A stretch of DNA of 25,044 nucleotides from Sva-07 sp035529175. Its GTDB lineage: Bacteria > Actinomycetota > Acidimicrobiia > Acidimicrobiales > Ilumatobacteraceae. A model generated the notes under the pieces. That model worked only from the letters and a program-made list of their open reading frames with translations, ran no database searches and was not told where the DNA came from. The stretch's first letter is position 1. The number at the start of each line of letters is the position of its first letter. The stretch covers positions 1-25,044 of the forward strand of contig DATKXG010000277.1 of the NCBI GenBank assembly GCA_035529175.1. Reading direction: 5' to 3'. The position numbers and the translations under genes are program-made. Below, in pieces: positions 1-7,267 of the stretch.

Positions 1-288
1 TACGAAGACGATCCCGGCAAGGGAAAGGATCGACCGGTCGTGATCATCGGGCGATCGGGCAACGACCTCGCCGGCGTGCCGCTCACCTCGAAGGACAAGG
101 GTCGCGGTGCCGTCCCGGTCGGGACCGGTGATTGGGATCGGAGTGGCCGCCCGAGCTGGGCGAAGGTCGATCAGTTGATCGTCGTGCGCGAACGCGACGT
201 CCGACGCGAGGGCTCGGTGCTCGACCGTCAGCGCTTCGATGCGGTTGTCGCCGGTGTCGGCGAACACCACGATCTCGCCGTGAGCTGA
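1..288 (+). CDS. PemK/MazF-family toxin, 3' part (5' end outside window)
   Basis: The open frame runs from base 1 to a TGA at 286-288, giving 95 residues with no start visible, so the gene begins upstream. Near the edge the residues read PGKGKDRPVVIIGR, followed by LTSKDKG, then GTGDWDRSGRPSWAKVDQLI and a C-terminal REGSVLDRQRF. This order is typical of actinobacterial PemK/MazF-like type II toxin-antitoxin proteins, which cleave RNA in the family members that have been studied. The N-terminal part that would hold the first family motifs, and any antitoxin gene, lie outside the window, so activity and partner cannot be judged. A start at the GTG at 40 would remove the conserved PGKGKDRP segment and is unlikely. 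Confidence 0.72.
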   Translation, partial: YEDDPGKGKDRPVVIIGRSGNDLAGVPLTSKDKGRGAVPVGTGDWDRSGRPSWAKVDQLIVVRERDVRREGSVLDRQRFDAVVAGVGEHHDLAVS

Positions 289-306
289 CCTCGGCTCGGC
301 TGCGCC

Positions 307-362
307 GACCCGTTTGCGTTGCACTTCGGATGGGACGGGTCAGCGAAATCGCAACGCAAACG
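307..362. repeat. Two overlapping inverted repeats between the toxin gene and hom
   Basis: CGTTTGCGTTGC at 311-322 is exactly complementary to GCAACGCAAACG at 351-362 (12-bp arms, 28-base spacer). GACCCG at 307-312 is complementary to CGGGTC at 336-341, and the two pairings share bases 311-312, so they are mutually exclusive in RNA. The element starts 19 bases after the toxin stop and ends 75 bases before the hom -10 box. It lacks a T-run. A transcript end for the toxin gene or a protein-binding site are both possible. The rest of 289-451 shows nothing else recognisable. Confidence 0.6.
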
Positions 363-437
363 TGGGTGGGTGGGGGTGGTGCGGTGGTCGGCGGCGGTCG
401 TGCGGGAATGGGCAGGCGCCGACAGGGTCGAACCCCG

Positions 438-443
438 TAGCCT
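438..443 (+). promoter_or_regulatory. -10 box of hom (leaderless)
   Basis: TAGCCT ends 8 bases before the GTG at 452. There is no Shine-Dalgarno sequence in the gap, which fits transcription starting at or next to the start codon. No convincing -35 box is seen. Confidence 0.55.
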
Positions 444-451
444 CCATCAGC

Positions 452-1762
452 GTGACGAGCGACAGCCAGACGGTACGGATCGGGGTTCTCGGATGTGGGA
501 ACGTGGGCGCTGCATTCGTGCAGCTCGTCGAGGCCCAGGCGGACACCGTCGAGCGCCGCACCGGCTTGCGTCTCGAGGTCACCCGGGTCGCGGTGCGCAA
601 CCTGTCGGCGCCCCGCGACGTCGAACTCGCCGACGGCATGCTCACCCGTGACTCCCACTCCGTCGTGTCCGATCCCGACATCGATCTGGTGGTCGAAGCG
701 ATCGGCGGCATCGAGCCGGCCCGCGAGCTGATCCTCGAAGCGCTCGCCAACGGCAAGCCGGTCGTCACGGCGAACAAGGAGCTGCTCGCCAACGTCGGTG
801 CCGAGCTCTACGCGGCGGCCGACGCGGCCGGGCGTGATCTCCTGTTCGAAGCGGCCGTCGCCGGTGGCATCCCGATCATGCGTGCGCTCCGTGAGAGCCT
901 CCACGGCGAGCCGATCAGCCGAGTGCTCGGCATCATCAACGGCACCACCAACTTCATCCTCACGAAGATGACCGACGCCGTCGCCGGTGGAGGAGAGGCC
1001 GACTACGCCACGGCGCTCGCCGAAGCCCAGCGCCTCGGGTTCGCCGAGCGTGACCCGACCGCCGACGTCGAGGGCTTCGACGCCGGCGCGAAGGCGGCGA
1101 TCATCGCCACGGTCGCATTCGGCGCCAAGGTCGTCGCGGGTGATGTGTACCACGAGGGCATCAGCCGAATCACCGGTGCCGAGATCGCCATCGCGCACCG
1201 CCTCGGGTACGTCGTGAAGCTCCTCGGCATCGTCGAGCGTGACGTCGATTCCGGCGAGATCAGCGTCCGCGTTCACCCCGCGATGGTGCCGATCCACCAC
1301 CCGCTGGCCTCGGTGCGCGACAGCTTCAACGCTGTCTTCGTCGAAGGCGGTTTCGTCGATTCGCTGATGTTCTACGGCCGTGGAGCCGGCGGTGCGCCGA
1401 CGGCGAGCGCGGTGTTCGGCGACGTCGTCGACGCGGCGCTCAACCTTCGCAGCGGTACCCACGGCTCCCTGGGCGTGCTCGAGCCGGTCACGGTCCGCGC
1501 GATCGACGAGACCTCCGCCGAGTACCTGCTGGGCCTCGACGTGGCCGACAAGCCCGGCGTGCTGCATGCGGTCACCGGGGTCTTCGCCGACCACGGGGTC
1601 AGCATTCGCGTTGCCGAGCAGGAGGGCAATGGCCCCGATGCCCGGCTCGTCTTCATCACCCACTCGGCGCGCGAGTCCGACGTCCAGGCCACTGTTCGCG
1701 AGCTGCGCGACCTCGACGTGGTCCGCAACGTCGGTGGGCTCCTGCGCGTGATCGGCGACTGA
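452..1762 (+). CDS. hom: Homoserine dehydrogenase with C-terminal ACT domain
   Basis: 436 residues, the normal length for the ACT-containing bacterial form. It reduces aspartate semialdehyde to homoserine with NAD(P)H in the cytosolic threonine/methionine pathway. The Rossmann motif GVLGCGNVG (G14, G16, G19) begins right after the chosen start. ANKELLAN (K109), GIINGTTNFILTKM and the DPTADVEGFDAGAKAA segment are the family's catalytic and substrate-binding blocks. An ACT domain at about 360-432 (DVADKPGVLHAV) suggests feedback by threonine, as in relatives. The frame stays open upstream to about 314, but that extension is low-complexity and not conserved; the TAGCCT box at 438 also supports GTG 452. 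thrC follows after 3 bases, so the two are almost certainly co-transcribed. Confidence 0.95.
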   Translation: MTSDSQTVRIGVLGCGNVGAAFVQLVEAQADTVERRTGLRLEVTRVAVRNLSAPRDVELADGMLTRDSHSVVSDPDIDLVVEAIGGIEPARELILEALANGKPVVTANKELLANVGAELYAAADAAGRDLLFEAAVAGGIPIMRALRESLHGEPISRVLGIINGTTNFILTKMTDAVAGGGEADYATALAEAQRLGFAERDPTADVEGFDAGAKAAIIATVAFGAKVVAGDVYHEGISRITGAEIAIAHRLGYVVKLLGIVERDVDSGEISVRVHPAMVPIHHPLASVRDSFNAVFVEGGFVDSLMFYGRGAGGAPTASAVFGDVVDAALNLRSGTHGSLGVLEPVTVRAIDETSAEYLLGLDVADKPGVLHAVTGVFADHGVSIRVAEQEGNGPDARLVFITHSARESDVQATVRELRDLDVVRNVGGLLRVIGD

Positions 1763-1765
1763 CTC

Positions 1766-3145
1766 GTGCGCTACGTCTCCACGCGCGGCTCGGCTCCCGA
1801 GCTGGGATTCGCCGACGTCCTGCTCGCCGGGCTGGCCACCGACGGCGGGCTCTACGTGCCCGAACGTTGGCCGACGCTCGCTGCATCGAGCGCCCACACC
1901 TACGCCGAACGCGCCGTCGAGGTGATGCGACCGTTCGTCGAACCCGACATCGACGAGATCACCCTCACGCGGCTGTGCACCGAGGCCTACGACACGTTCC
2001 GCCACCCCGCCGTGGTTCCGCTGGTGCAACTCGACCATCGTCAATGGGTCCAGGAGCTCTTCCACGGCCCGACACTCGCGTTCAAGGACGTGGCGTTGCA
2101 GCTCGTCGGCCGGATGTTCGACCACGTGCTCGGCGAGCGCGGTCAGCGTGTGACGATCGTGGGCGCCACGAGCGGCGACACCGGCTCGGCGGCGATCGAC
2201 GGGGTCCTGGGCTGCGAACACATCGACATTGTCATCCTCTATCCGCTCGGCCGGACCAGCGACGTCCAGCGACGACAGATGACCACCGTCGACGCACCGA
2301 ACGTGCACACCGTCGCAGTCGAGGGAACCTTCGACGACTGCCAGGACCTCGTCAAGGCGATGTTCAACGACGTCGAGTTCCGCGATCGCAACCAGCTGTC
2401 CGCGGTCAACTCGATCAACTGGGCGCGGGTGATGGCCCAGACCGTCTACTACGTGACCGCGGCCGAGACGTTCGCCGACCCGGTCACCTTCAGCGTCCCG
2501 ACCGGCAACTTCGGCAACGTGCTGTCGGGATGGATCGCCCGCGAGATGGGCGCCACGATCAACGACTTCATCGTGTCGTCGAACACCAACGACATCCTCA
2601 CCCGCTTCGTCAACGACGGCGACATGTCGACTCGCGATGTCGTGCCCACGTTGAGCCCGTCGATGGACATCCAGGTGTCGTCGAACTTCGAGCGGCTGCT
2701 GTTCGAGATGAACGGCCGCGACGGCGGGATGACCGCCGAGCAACTCGGCCGGTTCCGCGCCACCGGCCGCCTCGACATCGAAGCCGACCAGCGCGAGCAG
2801 TACATCACCGGTCACTTCCGGGCCGCTGCCTTCGACGACGACGCCACACTCGGCGAGATCGCCCGCGTCCATCAGCTGACCGGCATGGTGCTCGATCCGC
2901 ACACCGCCACCGGCACCGCCGCGGCCTCGATGCTGACCGGGCTCGATCCCGACGACCACCCGGTGATCACGCTCGCCACGGCCCATCCGGCCAAGTTCCC
3001 CGATGCCGTCGAACGGGCCACGGGCGAGCGTCCGGCGTTGCCGGCCCATCTCGCCGACCTCTTCGAGCGACCCGAGCGCACACAGACCGTCGCCAACGAC
3101 CTCGCCGCCGTCGAAGCTCTCGTCGAACGCCTCACTCGCCGTTGA
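1766..3145 (+). CDS. thrC: Threonine synthase (PLP-dependent)
   Basis: 459 residues starting at GTG 1766, three bases after the hom stop. It converts O-phosphohomoserine to threonine. The N-terminus RYVSTRGSAPELGFADVLLAGLATDGGLYVP is the signature of the longer, E. coli-type threonine synthases. The PLP-binding lysine is K107 in HGPTLAFKDVALQ; GATSGDTGSAAIDG forms the phosphate-binding loop, and NSINWARVMAQTVYYV and VPTGNFGNV are further family blocks. Homoserine kinase (thrB), which often follows in actinobacteria, is not next to it; the following 316 bases before rho are non-coding. Co-expression with hom is inferred from spacing. Confidence 0.95.
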   Translation: MRYVSTRGSAPELGFADVLLAGLATDGGLYVPERWPTLAASSAHTYAERAVEVMRPFVEPDIDEITLTRLCTEAYDTFRHPAVVPLVQLDHRQWVQELFHGPTLAFKDVALQLVGRMFDHVLGERGQRVTIVGATSGDTGSAAIDGVLGCEHIDIVILYPLGRTSDVQRRQMTTVDAPNVHTVAVEGTFDDCQDLVKAMFNDVEFRDRNQLSAVNSINWARVMAQTVYYVTAAETFADPVTFSVPTGNFGNVLSGWIAREMGATINDFIVSSNTNDILTRFVNDGDMSTRDVVPTLSPSMDIQVSSNFERLLFEMNGRDGGMTAEQLGRFRATGRLDIEADQREQYITGHFRAAAFDDDATLGEIARVHQLTGMVLDPHTATGTAAASMLTGLDPDDHPVITLATAHPAKFPDAVERATGERPALPAHLADLFERPERTQTVANDLAAVEALVERLTRR

Positions 3146-3184
3146 GCGCCCGGCCCACGACGGTGCCGGACACGCCCCGACCAC

Positions 3185-3233
3185 GAAATTCGCCTGATCC
3201 GTTGCGCCCAGCGCAACGATCGCTCCGAATTTC
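3185..3233. repeat. Long imperfect hairpin downstream of thrC
   Basis: GAAATTCG (3185-3192) pairs with CGAATTTC (3226-3233), GATC (3196-3199) with GATC (3218-3221), and GTTGCGC (3201-3207) with GCGCAAC (3211-3217) around a CCA loop. This gives 19 pairs with small internal loops, starting 40 bases after the thrC stop. No U-tract follows, so it is not a classical intrinsic terminator. It could end or protect the hom-thrC transcript. It shares the GTTGCG/CGCAAC core with other palindromes in this window. Confidence 0.6.
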
Positions 3234-3294
3234 CGGATCGGGCGAGGTCGGGGTGGGTTTGGTGGGCATGCGTGGCGCGGGGGCGTGGTGCTGA

Positions 3295-3300
3295 TACAGT
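3295..3300 (+). promoter_or_regulatory. Putative -10 box of rho
   Basis: TACAGT lies 161 bases before the rho start. It matches the -10 type seen at other genes here, and the same hexamer occurs at the peptidase gene (15480-15485, minus). A transcript would begin near 3307 and carry a long leader. No clear -35 box. Confidence 0.45.
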
Positions 3301-3461
3301 GACGGTCGCCCGGTCATCCGGGCCGCACCCCGAAATCTCGGTCGTGTGCGAATACTGCCAGGGGATCCACGGCTCGGTCGCGCGTTGCGCCGACGCAACC
3401 CCTCCCTCTGGTGCTCGAACCCTCACCCAGCCCACTGCTCGGAGAGAAGAGAGGAATCCCC
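3301..3461 (+). promoter_or_regulatory. rho 5' leader with two hairpins
   Basis: The leader holds GCCCGG-TCAT-CCGGGC (3308-3323) and GTTGCG-CCGA-CGCAAC (3384-3399), then a pyrimidine-rich stretch and a purine-rich Shine-Dalgarno region (GGAGAGAAGAGAGGAA, 3441-3456). Long leaders that let Rho terminate its own mRNA are known in other bacteria; that role here is inferred. I see no known riboswitch family. With the preceding hairpin this accounts for the 316 bases without a gene between thrC and rho. Confidence 0.4.
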
Positions 3462-5366
3462 GTGGCCGCAGCCGCACTCGAACAGTCCATGCTCGAATCG
3501 AAGGACAAGGACACCCTGCTGGAGATGGCCAAGGCGCTCGGCGTCAAGGTCACCGCCCGCCAGAAGAAGTCGGACATCATCGACAAGATTCTCGAGACGA
3601 CCGGGCCGAGCTCGTCGTCGCCCCCCGCCGCCGAGACCGCGTCCGGCAACGGCGGGAGCGCACCGGCGTCGCCGGTCGAGGAGGCACGCGCCGAGGACGA
3701 GTCCGCGTCGTCCGCGCCGTCGTCCGAATCGGCCGAGGTCGTGCTCGGACCCGACGGCGAGCCGCTCGCTGATTGGGAGATCGAGCTGGCGCGCACCGGC
3801 GAATCGGCCGAGCCCGCTGACTCGACGCCTCGCACCGACCAGCACCGTGGGGACCAGAACCGCAACGGTCAGAACCGTGGTGAGCAGAATCGCGGTGAGC
3901 AGAATCGCGGCGAGCAGAATCGCGGCGAGCGCTCGGGCGGTGACCAGAACCGCGGCGACCAGAACCGCGGGGAGCGCGCGGTCGGCGACCAGGCCGACAA
4001 GCGTCAGGGCGGCGGTGATCGCAACGACCAGGGCGAGCGCAACCGCAACGCCCAGGGCGGCGGCCCGCGCACCGAGAACCGCAACAACGACAATCGCGGC
4101 AACGACAACCGCGGCAACGAGGCGGGCGACGGCAACCGTCGTCGTCGCCGTCGCCGCAAGGGCCGAGGTGGCCAGGAGGGCCCACAGGGCGAGGACCTCG
4201 AGCTCATCGAGCAGGACTCCGGCTTCGAGAGCACCGAACCCGTCGACGTCGAGGGCTACCTCGACATCCGCGACGAGGGCTACGGCTTCCTGCGCGTCAA
4301 CGGGTACCTGCCGAGCAAGTCCGACGCGTACATCCCGTTGAAGCTCGCCCGCCAGTACGGCCTGCGCAAGGGTGACCACATCACCGGCAAGGTCCGTCCC
4401 GCCGGACGCAACGAGAAGAACCCGGGGCTCCTCGAGATCTACACCATCAACGGTGGCAACCCCGAGGCCGCAAAGAGTCGCCCGCACTTCGAGAGCCTGA
4501 CGGCGCTCTTCCCCGATCAGCGCCTGACGCTCGAGGATCCCAACGACCCCGCCAACATGACGGCGCGCATCATCGACCTCGTCGCACCGATCGGCAAGGG
4601 CCAGCGCGGCATCATCGTCTCGCCGCCCAAGGCCGGCAAGACCACGGTGATGAAGACGATCGCGAAGTCGATCGAGCTGAACAACCCCGAGGTCGAACTC
4701 CTCGTGCTGCTGATCGACGAGCGGCCCGAGGAGGTCACCGACATGCGCCGCAGCGTCAAGGGTGAAGTGATCTCCTCGACGTTCGACCGCCCGAGCGACG
4801 AGCACACCCACGTCGCGGAGATGACCATCGCCAAGGCTCGCCGCATGGTCGAAGCGGGCAAGGACGTCGTGATCATCCTCGACGGCATCACCCGACTCAG
4901 CCGGGCCTACAACCTGGCAGCGCCGGCGAGCGGCAAGATCCTCTCCGGTGGTATCGACGCTGGTGCGTTGTACCCGCCGAAGAAGTTCTTCGGCTCCGCG
5001 CGCAACTGCGAAGAGGGTGGTTCGCTGACGATCCTCGCCACGGCGCTCGTCGACACCAACAGCCGCATGGACGATGCGATCTTCGAGGAGTTCAAAGGCA
5101 CCGGCAACATGGAGCTGCGCCTCGACCGCAAGGTCGCCGAGCGGCGGATCTACCCGGCGATCGACGTCGACGCGTCCTCCACCCGCCACGAGGAGCTGCT
5201 GTTCGACCGCAAGCAGCTTCAGCAGGTGTGGAAGTTGCGCCGTGTGCTGTCCGGTCTCGCCCAGGACGGCAGCGCAGCGGCCGGCCTCGAGTTGCTCATC
5301 GACCGGCTCAAGACGTTCCGTACCAACGACGAGTTCCTCGCCGAGATCGCGAAGCAGCCGGGCTGA
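3462..5366 (+). CDS. rho: Transcription termination factor Rho, with long disordered insertion
   Basis: 634 residues against about 420 in E. coli. Rho is the hexameric RNA-dependent ATPase that ends transcription. An N-terminal Rho_N/SAP-like helical domain lies at about 10-50 (LLEMAKALGVKVTARQKKSDIIDKIL). Residues of about 50-250 are low-complexity: first acidic/Ser-rich, then Asn/Arg/Gly-rich with RGEQN repeats (about 126-233), ending in seven arginines (226-232). The cold-shock-like RNA-binding domain starts near 261 (VEGYLDIRDEGYGFLRVNGY). Walker A is PPKAGKTT with K393, Walker B is LLVLLIDERPEE, and GSARNCEEGGSLTI plus GTGNMELRLDR are C-terminal family blocks. GTG 3462 has a good purine-rich ribosome site; upstream in-frame codons would add unconserved sequence. 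Large insertions of this kind occur in other high-GC actinobacterial Rho proteins. Confidence 0.97.
   Translation: MAAAALEQSMLESKDKDTLLEMAKALGVKVTARQKKSDIIDKILETTGPSSSSPPAAETASGNGGSAPASPVEEARAEDESASSAPSSESAEVVLGPDGEPLADWEIELARTGESAEPADSTPRTDQHRGDQNRNGQNRGEQNRGEQNRGEQNRGERSGGDQNRGDQNRGERAVGDQADKRQGGGDRNDQGERNRNAQGGGPRTENRNNDNRGNDNRGNEAGDGNRRRRRRRKGRGGQEGPQGEDLELIEQDSGFESTEPVDVEGYLDIRDEGYGFLRVNGYLPSKSDAYIPLKLARQYGLRKGDHITGKVRPAGRNEKNPGLLEIYTINGGNPEAAKSRPHFESLTALFPDQRLTLEDPNDPANMTARIIDLVAPIGKGQRGIIVSPPKAGKTTVMKTIAKSIELNNPEVELLVLLIDERPEEVTDMRRSVKGEVISSTFDRPSDEHTHVAEMTIAKARRMVEAGKDVVIILDGITRLSRAYNLAAPASGKILSGGIDAGALYPPKKFFGSARNCEEGGSLTILATALVDTNSRMDDAIFEEFKGTGNMELRLDRKVAERRIYPAIDVDASSTRHEELLFDRKQLQQVWKLRRVLSGLAQDGSAAAGLELLIDRLKTFRTNDEFLAEIAKQPG
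3870..3929 (+). repeat. Four tandem 15-bp units inside rho
   Basis: Units CAGAAYCGYGGYGAG at 3870-3884, 3885-3899, 3900-3914 and 3915-3929 differ only at third codon positions and encode repeated QNRGE. Looser QNRGD and NDNRG variants continue to about 4125. In-frame 15-bp steps allow length change without frameshift. Confidence 0.85.
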
Positions 5367-5370
5367 CCGG

Positions 5371-5376
5371 TAGGCT
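5371..5376 (+). promoter_or_regulatory. Putative -10 box of rpmE
   Basis: TAGGCT sits 5 bases after the rho stop and 69 bases before the rpmE ATG. A start near 5383 would give a leader of about 63 bases, so rpmE could be transcribed independently of rho. Confidence 0.45.
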
Positions 5377-5445
5377 TGTCCGCCGATCTGGGTGACGACC
5401 GGGGGCACAGGGCCCGCCCGCTCAGCCATCCTCAGGAGATCCATC

Positions 5446-5679
5446 ATGAAGACCGACATCCACCCCAACTACTCGGACACGACAGTGCGCTGCTCGTGTG
5501 GCAACACGTTCGTGACCAAGTCGACCGTCGCCGGTGACCTCACCGTCGAACTGTGCAACGAGTGCCACCCGTTCTTCACGGGCAAGCAGAAGCTCGTCGA
5601 CTCCGGTGGACGCGTCGAGCGCTTCAACAAGCGGTACGGCCAGCGCAAGAACGCGCCGGCGACCCCCGCCGACGACTGA
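5446..5679 (+). CDS. rpmE: 50S ribosomal protein L31, zinc-binding type
   Basis: 77 residues beginning MKTDIHPNYSDTTVRCSCG, the usual start of bacterial L31. C16, C18, C37 and C40 form the zinc-binding set of the C+ form, the type replaced by a cysteine-free paralogue under zinc limitation in some bacteria. ATG 5446 is preceded by AGGAG at 5434-5438; an in-frame GTG at 5392 would add an unconserved extension and is rejected. It lies directly after rho, as in mycobacteria and streptomycetes, and is followed by a strong terminator-like hairpin. Confidence 0.96.
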   Translation: MKTDIHPNYSDTTVRCSCGNTFVTKSTVAGDLTVELCNECHPFFTGKQKLVDSGGRVERFNKRYGQRKNAPATPADD

Positions 5680-5713
5680 ACGACCGGGCCCAGGCGGCCC
5701 GAACCCGATCCGA

Positions 5714-5743
5714 CAGAACGCCGCCCTCCGGGGCGGCGTTCTG
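5714..5743 (+). terminator. Strong hairpin terminator after rpmE
   Basis: CAGAACGCCGCCC (5714-5726) pairs perfectly with GGGCGGCGTTCTG (5731-5743) around a TCCG loop, 35 bases after the rpmE stop. The tail CGTTCCT is only moderately T-rich, typical of high-GC actinobacteria. It separates rpmE from the DUF1800 gene. Confidence 0.8.
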
Positions 5744-5828
5744 CGTTCCTCGGTTCGGATGACGAACGACACGAGAAATCGTTCAAGTTCTCTCGCTGGT
5801 GGGCCGATGAGACATGGGGATTTCTCAC

Positions 5829-7265
5829 ATGGCGCCAGCACCACTGACCGAGGCGAACGTCCGGCACCTCCTGCGCCGGACCGAATTCGTGGACCGGCCA
5901 GACCGCGTCGCGGAACTGCTCGAGTTGGCCGACATCGACGCCGCCGTCGCGAACATCCTCGCTGTCAACCCGGCGCCGCCGTCGGTGACCTTCACCGCAC
6001 CCGCAGACCGCGACTGGGAGCGCGGGCGTGACCTCACCCACTTCTGGCTCGATCAGATGGCGCACGACTCCGCGCGACCCTTTCAGGAGCGGATGGCGTT
6101 CTTCTGGCACGGTCACTTCTGCAGCGAGTTCGGCAAGGTCGGCTCGTCGATGCTGATGCGCGAACAGATCGACCTCTGGCGGCGTGAGGGGCTCGGCAAC
6201 ATCCGCAGCTTGGCCACGACGATGTCGACGCAGGTCGCCATGATCCGCTACCTCGACAACAACCAGAACAAGAAGACCTCCCCGAACCAGAACTTCGCCC
6301 GCGAGCTGATGGAGCTGTTCCTGCTCGGCGTGGGCAACTACACCGAAGCGGACGTCGAGGCCTCGACGGCTGCGTGGACCGGGCACAGCGACCAGTGGGA
6401 CGACGAGGTCGACCCCTACCGGTGGCGCCCTGAGTGGCACGACTCGTCGCCCAAGGACTTCCTCGGCCGACGCATCAACGCCGACCCCGATCCTGATGCG
6501 TGGCGGGGCCATGGGCCCGAGACGATCGCGGTGATGCTCGGCGACGGGGTGGTGCCGGCCGGCGCCGACAACGTCGCCAACCGAGGACGATCCAGCCGGG
6601 CCGTCGCCGCCGAGTTCCTCTCGCGGAAGCTGTGGACGTCGTTCGCCACCGACACGTCCCAGCCGCCCGGGGTGATGGCGGCGATGCGCGACGCTCTGCT
6701 CGACGACTTCGACGTGCGGCCGTGGGTGACGGCGATGCTCACCCATCCCGACTTCTACACCGATGCGGTGCGACGTGGGCTGGTCCGTACTCCCGTCGAG
6801 TTCGTCGTCGCGCTCCTCGCAGCGACCGGCCAGCGGTCGCGAGACGCCGACATGACCTGGCTGATGGGGGCGATGGGGCAACAGCTGCTGTATCCGCCCA
6901 ACGTCAGCGGTTGGCGCCCGAACGGATACTGGGTCAACGCGAGCGCCATGGAGGGCCGTGCCCGCACCGCCCAGCAGATGAACTGGGCGTCCGCTCGCAC
7001 CTACTGGAGCGGCGACGACGGCCCGATCACGCTCGCCGGCGGCTCGATCATGCGGTCCGAGATCACCGCACGAACCCCGTGGCCGGACTCGCAGCCCGTG
7101 CTCTCGAACGCCGCACTGGTCGCACGGCTCCTCGAGCTGATGCGCATCCAGCTCTCTCCGGCGGCCACTGCGGAGATCGTCCGCTACGCAGATGGTGCCA
7201 CCGTGTGGGAGCGCAACAACGCCGTGCTGCTGATCATGCTCGCTCCCGAGATGCAGATGGCCTGA
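5829..7265 (+). CDS. DUF1800 family protein
   Basis: 478 residues. Family blocks seen are LTEANVRHLLRRTEF at the N-terminus, FWHGHF (92-96 region), NQNFARELMELFLLGVGNYTE (from N155) and, late in the protein, YPPNVSGWRPNGYWVNAS. DUF1800 proteins have no established biochemical role; they are usually encoded next to a DUF1501 protein, as here, where the next gene starts 2 bases after this stop. No signal peptide or membrane segment is visible. ATG 5829 is preferred because GGGGA lies 8 bases upstream; ATG 5814 in the same frame would add MGISH. No -10 box of the type seen elsewhere lies just upstream. Confidence 0.88.
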   Translation: MAPAPLTEANVRHLLRRTEFVDRPDRVAELLELADIDAAVANILAVNPAPPSVTFTAPADRDWERGRDLTHFWLDQMAHDSARPFQERMAFFWHGHFCSEFGKVGSSMLMREQIDLWRREGLGNIRSLATTMSTQVAMIRYLDNNQNKKTSPNQNFARELMELFLLGVGNYTEADVEASTAAWTGHSDQWDDEVDPYRWRPEWHDSSPKDFLGRRINADPDPDAWRGHGPETIAVMLGDGVVPAGADNVANRGRSSRAVAAEFLSRKLWTSFATDTSQPPGVMAAMRDALLDDFDVRPWVTAMLTHPDFYTDAVRRGLVRTPVEFVVALLAATGQRSRDADMTWLMGAMGQQLLYPPNVSGWRPNGYWVNASAMEGRARTAQQMNWASARTYWSGDDGPITLAGGSIMRSEITARTPWPDSQPVLSNAALVARLLELMRIQLSPAATAEIVRYADGATVWERNNAVLLIMLAPEMQMA

Positions 7266-7267
7266 CC

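Noticed and set aside
314..451. N-terminal extension of hom
   Set aside because: Gly/Trp/Arg low complexity across the inverted-repeat region; the Rossmann motif and the -10 box both point to GTG 452.
83..3184. Very long minus-strand open frame (about 1,030 codons) opposite hom and thrC
   Set aside because: It is the antisense shadow of two clear enzymes in high-GC DNA; its composition is Arg/Asp/His/Val-rich and no domain is recognisable.
3272..3772. Plus-strand frame through the rho leader with a CEYCQGIHGSVARC zinc-ribbon-like segment
   Set aside because: It runs far into rho in another frame, has no start with a ribosome site, and becomes Arg-rich noise after the cysteines; the pattern is most likely chance.
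5392..5445. N-terminal extension of L31 from GTG 5392
   Set aside because: L31 conservation begins at MKTDIHP and AGGAG lies just before ATG 5446.
3423..5468. Minus-strand open frame (about 680 codons) opposite rho and the rpmE start
   Set aside because: Antisense shadow of rho; low-complexity Val/Ala/Leu stretches mirror the repeated codons of the Rho insertion.
6500..7267. Open frame upstream of the DUF1501 start in the same frame
   Set aside because: It overlaps the DUF1800 gene in another frame and is Arg-rich; the Tat signal requires the start at 7268.
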